This document shows, in pieces, positions 9,317 to 14,233 of a DNA stretch of 14,233 nucleotides. The position numbers and the translations under genes are program-made. The stretch spans positions 2,991 through 17,223 of the forward strand of contig DEJD01000071.1 of the NCBI GenBank assembly GCA_002353215.1. The letters run 5' to 3'. Below the pieces are notes generated by a model. The model did no database searches, had not been told where the DNA came from, and was given only the letters and a program-made list of their open reading frames with translations. The DNA is from Prevotellaceae bacterium UBA2757 (GTDB lineage Bacteria > Bacteroidota > Bacteroidia > Bacteroidales > Bacteroidaceae). Position 1 is the first letter of the stretch; each line of letters begins with the position of its first letter.

Positions 9317-9339
9317 GTATTTCATATTTGCAGAAATAC
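9317..9339. promoter_or_regulatory. Inverted repeat GTATTTC-N9-GAAATAC
   Basis: Perfect 7-bp inverted repeat with a 9-bp spacer, some 40 bp upstream of the lipoprotein minus-10 box. The place and size suit a transcription-factor site; function is inference. Confidence 0.35.
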
Positions 9340-9423
9340 ATTCTCAAAAAATGTAAAAAATTATCATAATTACAGAAACAGATATGTAAAAGCAGCAGGA
9401 GCAAAGACTTTTGAGAATTTAAT

Positions 9424-9436
9424 CAAATGCATTTGC
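9424..9436 (+). promoter_or_regulatory. Candidate operator, copy 2 (CAAATGCATTTGC)
   Basis: It contains the perfect 12-bp palindrome CAAATGCATTTG (9424-9435). It sits in the spacer/minus-33 zone of the AraC gene's promoter box at 9447-9454, so a bound protein could block or replace minus-33 recognition. Related to the copy at 9252-9264. Confidence 0.35.
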
Positions 9437-9446
9437 AAAAATTTCT

Positions 9447-9454
9447 TACTTTTG
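9447..9454 (+). promoter_or_regulatory. Promoter box of the AraC-type regulator gene
   Basis: TACTTTTG, a perfect TAnnTTTG, about 70 nt before the ATG at 9524. The minus-33 position is occupied by the palindrome CAAATGCATTTG rather than TTTG at the usual spacing. Confidence 0.5.
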
Positions 9455-9523
9455 CACAGAGACTGATAAAAAATATAAAATCACAATAAATACATATCGA
9501 TTCCATCGAGGAAATGCAGCAAT

Positions 9524-10675
9524 ATGAATGAACTATATGCAATATCAACACCATTCTTCGTATGTCTTTTTTACTCATTTTTAACAGGCATCGAGGCATT
9601 TAAGAATAAACGCTCAAAGAACCGTCGGGCTTTATTCGTATTTTTCATTGCTGCAACTACCCTATACTTCGGTCATGGAGTTTTCTTCAGCCACACCACT
9701 TCCCTACTGCCAATTACTGACTGGCTATATGCCACATGCAATCTGGCTGTCTATCCACTTTGGTATCTGTACATTTGCAAACTGACTCAAAAAGAAACAT
9801 CTTCAACTCACCAGCTGGTCATCCTACTGCCCACAATACTTGGCTGCATCGCAGTTGGAACAACATATATAATTATGTCGGAGAGCGACATCAGACTTTT
9901 TATCGACAACTATTTATACCACAATCAATATGAAAATCTAAGTACCCTTGCTAAAGCACAAGCACGCATACACAGTGCCTGCAAGGTTGTTTTCGCTATA
10001 CAGATAATCCCTGCCCTATACTTAGGTTATGAGAAGATAAACAAATTCAATAAATACGTAAAAAACACCTATTCAGATATAGAAAACAAAATAGTGCCTG
10101 CATCAATGCATTATTTACTCATATTATTTGTAATCACTTCTATAGCTTCGTTCGTAGTAAATATTATAGGTCGCTACCGTTTTGCTGACTCTCTATTACT
10201 TATATCTATCCCATCTGTCATCTTTTCTGTCTTATTATTTTCTATCGGTTACGTATGTTTAACATACACCTTCTCTATTGAAGACATAACAAATGACAAT
10301 AAGCAAATTGACGATTTCATCGATGGAAACGCCCAACCATCGGAGCTTAGACTGCGAATAGAAAAGTTGATGGAAGAAGAGAAAATCTATTTGCAACCGA
10401 ACCTGAAACTTCAGGATGTAGTCCGTTATGTACAGTCGAACCGAAACTATGTTTACAATGCCATAAACAAGGAAATGGGCATCTCGTTCAATGATTATAT
10501 AAATAAGCTGAGAATAGAATACGCAAAGACACTGCTATTAAGACAAGCAAATCTACCACTGAACGAGATAGCAGAAAAGTCAGGATTTACAAGCACAGCC
10601 TCGTTCTACAGAAATTTCAAATCGTTCGTAGGAGTTAGTCCAAAAGAATTCCAGCACGGTGAGAATACGAGATAA
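9524..10675 (+). CDS. Membrane-anchored AraC-family transcriptional regulator
   Basis: 383-aa protein. The N-terminal two-thirds has about seven hydrophobic segments (roughly 7-25, 36-54, 65-85, 97-117, 153-170, 195-215 and 222-246). A charged linker (252-285) leads to a C-terminal AraC/XylS DNA-binding domain (about 285-377) with both helix-turn-helix units: LQDVVRYVQSNRNYVYNAIN, then INKLRIEYAKTLL, LNEIAEKSGFTSTASFYRNFK and the closing VGVSPKEF. This is a one-component design known in Bacteroidetes, in which a membrane sensor part is fused to the DNA-binding part; the signal is unknown. The start at 9524 puts the first helix directly after the Met. The gene is divergent from the surface lipoprotein, which is the obvious candidate target along with its own promoter. 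A terminator follows at 10685-10714. Confidence 0.88.
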   Translation: MNELYAISTPFFVCLFYSFLTGIEAFKNKRSKNRRALFVFFIAATTLYFGHGVFFSHTTSLLPITDWLYATCNLAVYPLWYLYICKLTQKETSSTHQLVILLPTILGCIAVGTTYIIMSESDIRLFIDNYLYHNQYENLSTLAKAQARIHSACKVVFAIQIIPALYLGYEKINKFNKYVKNTYSDIENKIVPASMHYLLILFVITSIASFVVNIIGRYRFADSLLLISIPSVIFSVLLFSIGYVCLTYTFSIEDITNDNKQIDDFIDGNAQPSELRLRIEKLMEEEKIYLQPNLKLQDVVRYVQSNRNYVYNAINKEMGISFNDYINKLRIEYAKTLLLRQANLPLNEIAEKSGFTSTASFYRNFKSFVGVSPKEFQHGENTR

Positions 10676-10684
10676 AAAAACAAC

Positions 10685-10714
10685 AAAGGCTTGACATTTG
10701 CGTGTCAAGCCTTT
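10685..10714. terminator. Bidirectional terminator between AraC and aquaporin genes
   Basis: AAAGGCTTGACA (10685-10696) pairs perfectly with TGTCAAGCCTTT (10703-10714): a 12-bp stem with a 6-nt loop. ATTATT follows on the plus strand, and the A-run at 10674-10680 gives a U tract for transcripts from the aquaporin side. Confidence 0.88.
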
Positions 10715-10755
10715 ATTATTAAATGCTATGAATAAAAACAGTTTATTTATGTTTT

Positions 10756-11415
10756 TTATTCTTCACCAACAATCTTCCAGCAGCATGCTGCAATGATAGC
10801 ACCTACGAATGGACCAACGATGAACACCCATACGTTTGCAAGAGCATCGCCACAAGCAAAGAGAGCAGGACCAAGTGAACGTGCAGGGTTAACAGAAGTA
10901 CCTGTGAAGTGAATGCCTACGAGGTGAATGAGGATGAGTGACAGACCGATTGCAAGACCTGCGAAGTTGCCAGCACCCTTCTTTGCGTCTGTAGAACCAA
11001 GAACTACGAGAACGAAGAGAGCAGTGAGTACTGCTTCGATGACACAAGCGAAAATTGCGTCGTTATTGCAACCTGCAATACCGTTAGCACCAAGACCAGA
11101 CCCAGCACCGTACATGTAAACGAGGAGAGCACCAGCGAGGATACCACCGATGAACTGAGAAATCCAGTAACCACATGCATCCTTAGCGCTGATACGCTTT
11201 GAGATAAGACAGCCAAGTGTAATGGCTGGGTTGATGTGACATCCTGAAATGCCACCGATAGTGTAAGCCATAGCTACAACAGAAAGACCGAAAGCGATAG
11301 CTGTACCTACTACTGCAGCTGTGTTTGATTCAGCACAACCAAGAGATACGGCAGCACCGCAACCAAGAAGAGTGAGTACGAATGTACCAACCAATTCTGC
11401 TAAATACTTTTTCAT
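10756..11415 (-). CDS. aqpZ: Aquaporin Z-type water channel
   Basis: 219-aa inner-membrane protein with six transmembrane helices and both NPA half-helix motifs: HINPA (residues 60-64) and VNPAR (175-179). The aromatic/arginine selectivity filter matches the water-specific E. coli AqpZ by alignment: Phe42, His164, Thr173 and Arg179. A glycerol facilitator would have a wider filter (Trp, Gly, Phe, Arg). The protein is unusually rich in cysteine, including Cys19, Cys27, Cys59, Cys69 and Cys81. It lies 86 nt after ilvC in the same direction with a long hairpin between them, and no clear promoter box is visible in the gap. It may be read through from the ilv genes or have a weak promoter of its own. 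The convergent terminator at 10685-10714 ends it. Confidence 0.93.
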   Translation of the reverse strand: MKKYLAELVGTFVLTLLGCGAAVSLGCAESNTAAVVGTAIAFGLSVVAMAYTIGGISGCHINPAITLGCLISKRISAKDACGYWISQFIGGILAGALLVYMYGAGSGLGANGIAGCNNDAIFACVIEAVLTALFVLVVLGSTDAKKGAGNFAGLAIGLSLILIHLVGIHFTGTSVNPARSLGPALFACGDALANVWVFIVGPFVGAIIAACCWKIVGEE

Positions 11416-11449
11416 AATACTTTGAATTTATTAAATGGTTAAACAATAA

Positions 11450-11487
11450 GTTCCAGAAAAGTTATGCAAGCATAAACTTTCTGGAAC
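11450..11487 (-). terminator. Long hairpin after ilvC (probable terminator or attenuating structure)
   Basis: GTTCCAGAAA and TTTCTGGAAC form a perfect 10-bp stem at the ends (11450-11459 / 11478-11487). The stem continues through GTT/AAC and ATG/CAT pairs with single-T bulges to a small loop. On the minus strand the stretch after it is TTATTGTTTAAC, only partly U-rich, so termination may be incomplete and allow some read-through to the aquaporin gene. Confidence 0.6.
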
Positions 11488-11501
11488 CGGATTATAACTG
11501 A

Positions 11502-12545
11502 TTAGTTGTTTTCAGGACGAAGCTGACGAACTACCTCAGCTGTGCGCCACATCTCTGAATTGTGAAGAGCTGCAAGTTCTTTTTCAAGACCTACGCGGTA
11601 GTCTGGCTTAGAGTTTGCATCGATAGAAATCTGAGCCTCGTTACCGCACTTTACAGATTCGTAAAGCTGTTGAACAACTGGCTTGATGGCATCGTGGAAA
11701 CGAGGATACCAGTCGAGAGCACCACGCTGAGCTGTAGTAGAACAGTTTGCATACATCCAGTCCATACCCTTAGCTGCGAACAGAGGCATGAGTGACTGAG
11801 TGAGCTCTTCAACTGTCTCGTTGAATGCCTCAGATGGAGTGTGACCATTCTCACGGAGTACTTCGTACTGAGCGAGGAGAAGACCCTGGATAGCACCCAT
11901 GAGTGAACCACGTTCACCTGTAAGGTCTGAAGTAGCCTCACGCTGGAATGTAGTTTCGAACATATAACCAGAACCGATTCCGATACCAAGAGCAAGTGTA
12001 CGCTCGAGAGCACGACCAGTTGCATCGTTATATACTGCATAAGAAGAGTTCAGACCACGACCCTCGAGGAACATAGTACGGAGTGATGTACCACTACCCT
12101 TTGGAGCTACCATGATAACGTCGATATCCTTTGAAGGAACGCAACCAGTGCGATCGTTCCAAGTGATAGCGAAACCATGAGAGAAGTAGAGTGCCTTACC
12201 TGGAGTAAGATACTTCTGAAGAGTTGGCCATACAGACATAACTGCTGCATCAGAAAGCAGACACATTACGATTGTACCCTTCTCAGCAGCTTCCTCGATT
12301 GAGAAAAGAGTCTCACCTGGTACCCATCCGTCAGCCTTTGCCTTCTCGAATGTCTTACCCTGACGCTGACCAACGATTACGTTGAAACCATTGTCACGGA
12401 GGTTACAAGCCTGACCAGGACCCTGTACACCATAACCGATTACTGCGATTGTTTCATTCTTCAATACTTCACGAGCTTTCTCAAGTGGAAACTCTTCGCG
12501 TGTTATCACTTCTTCGATAACACCGCCAAAATTCATTTTTGCCAT
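11502..12545 (-). CDS. ilvC: Ketol-acid reductoisomerase
   Basis: 347-aa enzyme that isomerises and reduces acetolactate and acetohydroxybutyrate with NAD(P)H, the second common step of valine and isoleucine synthesis. The N-terminal Rossmann domain has GYGVQGPGQA (residues 37-46; GSQG is more usual in this loop) and the cofactor-selecting loop GQRQGKTF (59-66). The Mg-binding residues align with class I enzymes: Asp207 and Glu211 in SDLTGERG, then Glu243 and Glu247, with Ser269 in CSTTAQRG. Length matches the short class I form. An alternative ATG three codons in (MNFGG) is possible. The gene lies 66 nt after ilvN with no terminator between, so ilvB-ilvN-ilvC are probably one operon. Cofactor preference cannot be decided from this loop. 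Confidence 0.96.
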   Translation of the reverse strand: MAKMNFGGVIEEVITREEFPLEKAREVLKNETIAVIGYGVQGPGQACNLRDNGFNVIVGQRQGKTFEKAKADGWVPGETLFSIEEAAEKGTIVMCLLSDAAVMSVWPTLQKYLTPGKALYFSHGFAITWNDRTGCVPSKDIDVIMVAPKGSGTSLRTMFLEGRGLNSSYAVYNDATGRALERTLALGIGIGSGYMFETTFQREATSDLTGERGSLMGAIQGLLLAQYEVLRENGHTPSEAFNETVEELTQSLMPLFAAKGMDWMYANCSTTAQRGALDWYPRFHDAIKPVVQQLYESVKCGNEAQISIDANSKPDYRVGLEKELAALHNSEMWRTAEVVRQLRPENN

Positions 12546-12611
12546 TTGTTTTGTTTTTTAAAAAGGATTATTATTAATGTTATTTCGTTATTACATAATC
12601 TAGAGACGGCG

Positions 12612-13274
12612 TCATTTTGCATTACGCTTTTTCTCTCTGTCGGCAAGGTACTCATCCAGATGTTCTGTGTAGTCCTTGGTTATACAGATTCGTCCAGAAC
12701 GAACAAACTGCAGCACACAACCGAGAGTCTTCAATGAGTCATATAGCGAAAGGATGTCGGATGTAATGCCTGTCTTCTCAATTGTTGCGTAGATAGAGTT
12801 TACCTCAACAATATGAGCCTGATGTAAACGTACCATACGACATACGTTCTTATTCTCAAGCATTATAGGAGTACTGATTTTCAGCAGACATGTTTCATTG
12901 ATGAAGATGTCATCATCTGTAAACACATTTGCCTGCAGCACATCGATTTTCTTTTCTATCTGCTTCGTAAGCATCTCTGCCATTGTACGAGTACAGTAAG
13001 CTGTAATAGTGTACTTATGTGCGCCAGGAGTGCTCGACGCACATACATTGAGCGACTCGATGTTTACCTGTCTTCGAGTGTAAACGGCAGTAATCTGACT
13101 CAGAAGTCCTGGCACGTTCTCACTATATATAATAAATGTGTAGAGCCTTACGCTGTTGTCTTGTTCCATTTTCTTTTCTTCCTTCTTTATAGAATCATCG
13201 TTTGTCTGACCGTTCAGCAGCCTTTCGCATTTGCCGCATTCTGTACATTCGCCACACTGACCACCAAAAGCCAT
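12612..13274 (-). CDS. ilvN: Acetolactate synthase small (regulatory) subunit with Cys-rich N-terminal extension
   Basis: 220-aa reading. The core from residue 36 (MEQDNSVRLYTFIIYSEN) is a normal IlvN/IlvH protein: an ACT domain (YSENVPGLLSQITAVYTRR, VNIESLNV) that binds the feedback amino acid, then a C-terminal regulatory domain ending near ITKDYTEHLDEYL. It controls the IlvB catalytic subunit. The upstream ATG at 13274 adds 35 residues with Cys7, Cys10, Cys13 and Cys16 spaced CX2CX2CX2C. I chose this start because it follows the ilvB stop by 29 nt and sits behind the A/T-rich lead (TATAATATATAATGTAAA) usual for this group. The alternative ATG at 13169 gives the standard 185-aa protein but leaves a 134-nt gap. 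The product call is firm; the start is not. Confidence 0.85.
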   Translation of the reverse strand: MAFGGQCGECTECGKCERLLNGQTNDDSIKKEEKKMEQDNSVRLYTFIIYSENVPGLLSQITAVYTRRQVNIESLNVCASSTPGAHKYTITAYCTRTMAEMLTKQIEKKIDVLQANVFTDDDIFINETCLLKISTPIMLENKNVCRMVRLHQAHIVEVNSIYATIEKTGITSDILSLYDSLKTLGCVLQFVRSGRICITKDYTEHLDEYLADREKKRNAK

Positions 13275-13303
13275 TTTACATTATATATTATAAATGATGA
13301 ATC

Positions 13304-14233
13304 CTATTTAGATTTATATTCCAGAATCATTTCGTCGATATTTGCACCTGGAGGTACCATCGGCATCACATTGTCTTCTTCCTTAATGGCACATTGCAGG
13401 AGGTACGGACCTGGAGTTGCAAGCATCTCCTTGATGGCTGCGTCCAGTTCGCTACGTTCCACTACTGTCTTGGCTGGTATGCCATAACCCTTTGCGATGA
13501 GTTCGTAGTTAGGATTGAGCATCGGAGTGAATGAATAGCGGTGTGAGAAGAACATCTCCTGCCACTGGCGCACATTTCCTAAGAAGTTGTTGTTGAGAAG
13601 TATCATCTTCACAGGAGCTCCCTGTTCCATGATGGTGCCAAACTCCTGAATAGTCATCTGAAGACCGCCGTCACCTACGAAAAGACAGACAGTGCGATCA
13701 GGAGCTCCAAAGGTAGCACCTATGGCTGCAGGAATACCAAAGCCCATAGTACCAAGTCCGCCTGATGTGACTACAGAACGTGCCTTCGTAAACTTAAAGT
13801 AACGACAAGCGAAGAGTTGGTTCTGACCCACATCGGTAACCATAATGCCAGCATTATTGGTAGCCTCGCTGACTTTACGTACTACTTCGCCCATCAGCAA
13901 AGGTCCCTCAGTAGGATGGAGAGCCTTATCAATTACCTTCTGGTATTCCTTCTCCTCATATGGTTTAAATCCTTCAATCCAGGATGTGTGAGTAGCCTTG
14001 TCGAGCAATTTGGTTACTGCTGCGAGAGACTTCTTACAGTCACCATGTACAGAGAGGTTTACCTTTACGTTCTTATTGAACTCAGAACGGTCTATATCGA
14101 AATGTATTATCTTTGCCTGTTTTGCATAAGTAGCAAGATTACCTGTAACACGATCGTCGAAACGCATACCTACAGCGATGAGCAGGTCGCATTTGTTGGT
14201 CATCACATTAGGACCAAGATTTCCATGCATACC
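13304..14233 (-). CDS. ilvB: Acetolactate synthase large subunit, C-terminal part (5' end beyond window)
   Basis: The frame is open to the right edge, so about the first 250 residues are missing and the Met at 14230 is internal (it falls in the conserved GMHGN). About 309 residues remain: the end of the central FAD/regulatory domain (GMRFDDRVTG, FDIDRSE) and the C-terminal thiamine diphosphate domain, with the GDGG...NNN cofactor motif (GDGGLQMTIQEF, then LLNNN about 23 residues on), TSGGLGTMGFGIPAAIGA and VRQWQEMFF. With IlvN it condenses two pyruvates to acetolactate, or pyruvate with 2-oxobutyrate. It is followed by ilvN and ilvC in the order ilvB-N-C. Any leader attenuator would lie outside the window. 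Confidence 0.96.
   Translation of the reverse strand, partial: GMHGNLGPNVMTNKCDLLIAVGMRFDDRVTGNLATYAKQAKIIHFDIDRSEFNKNVKVNLSVHGDCKKSLAAVTKLLDKATHTSWIEGFKPYEEKEYQKVIDKALHPTEGPLLMGEVVRKVSEATNNAGIMVTDVGQNQLFACRYFKFTKARSVVTSGGLGTMGFGIPAAIGATFGAPDRTVCLFVGDGGLQMTIQEFGTIMEQGAPVKMILLNNNFLGNVRQWQEMFFSHRYSFTPMLNPNYELIAKGYGIPAKTVVERSELDAAIKEMLATPGPYLLQCAIKEEDNVMPMVPPGANIDEMILEYKSK

Larger units (their letters stand above)
9212..9523. other. Divergent regulatory region between lipoprotein and AraC genes
   Basis: 312 bp with no plausible gene (a 61-codon plus-strand ORF at 9281-9466 is A/T-rich and lacks any protein-like pattern). It holds the two divergent promoter boxes (9269-9276 minus, 9447-9454 plus), a 13-bp motif found next to each (9252-9264 and 9424-9436), and a 7-bp inverted repeat GTATTTC-N9-GAAATAC at 9317-9339. 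Long runs are A/T-rich. Confidence 0.7.

Noticed and set aside
12546..12611. Attenuator or riboswitch between ilvN and ilvC
   Set aside because: 66 A/T-rich bases with only a weak GACG/CGTC pairing and no leader peptide or terminator.

Overview
The window (14,233 bp) reads as ordinary chromosomal DNA of a Bacteroidales bacterium, most likely Prevotella or a close relative. Signs seen directly are: AT-rich start regions with no consistent Shine-Dalgarno sequence; promoter elements of the Bacteroidetes type (TTTG, about 20 bp, TAnnTTTG) before most transcription units; a lipoprotein with an S/D-rich stretch after the lipid-attached cysteine; and an OmpA-like envelope protein with a KDKAKEKV-type helical N-terminus. 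The genus is an inference from protein style, not a search result.

Layout, left to right. (1) 1-843, minus: 5' part of a secreted envelope protein that runs off the left edge. (2) 974-1721, plus: rplU-rpmA (ribosomal L21 and L27), with a recognisable promoter and a foldable 5' leader. (3) 1729-1860: a hairpin-rich convergent intergenic region with two inverted copies of a C-rich repeat around a terminator. (4) 1858-2922, minus: manC with its own promoter. (5) 3073-6858, minus: ligA, dapA and a BadF/NAGK-type kinase; the last two genes are coupled by a TAATG overlap, and dapA also has a promoter-like element before it. (6) 7028-9211, minus: a 727-aa surface lipoprotein with carboxypeptidase-regulatory-like domains, ending in a strong terminator. 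(7) 9212-9523: a 312-bp divergent intergenic region with two promoter boxes, a repeated 13-bp motif and a 7-bp inverted repeat. (8) 9524-10675, plus: a membrane-anchored AraC-type regulator. (9) 10756-11415, minus: a water-selective aquaporin. (10) 11502 to the right edge, minus: the branched-chain amino acid genes ilvB (3' part), ilvN and ilvC.

How the genes work together: IlvB and IlvN form acetolactate synthase, and IlvC takes the next step of valine/isoleucine (and leucine precursor) synthesis. DapA makes the first committed lysine/diaminopimelate intermediate, ManC makes GDP-mannose for glycans, LigA seals DNA, and L21/L27 are 50S proteins. The lipoprotein and the divergent membrane AraC protein could form a local regulator-target pair.

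I did not find a clear new system such as a defence island, phage, CRISPR array or biosynthetic cluster. The observations most worth following are the structured rplU leader, the CX2CX2CX2C extension on IlvN, the repeated operator-like motif between the lipoprotein and AraC genes, and the inverted repeat pair after rpmA.
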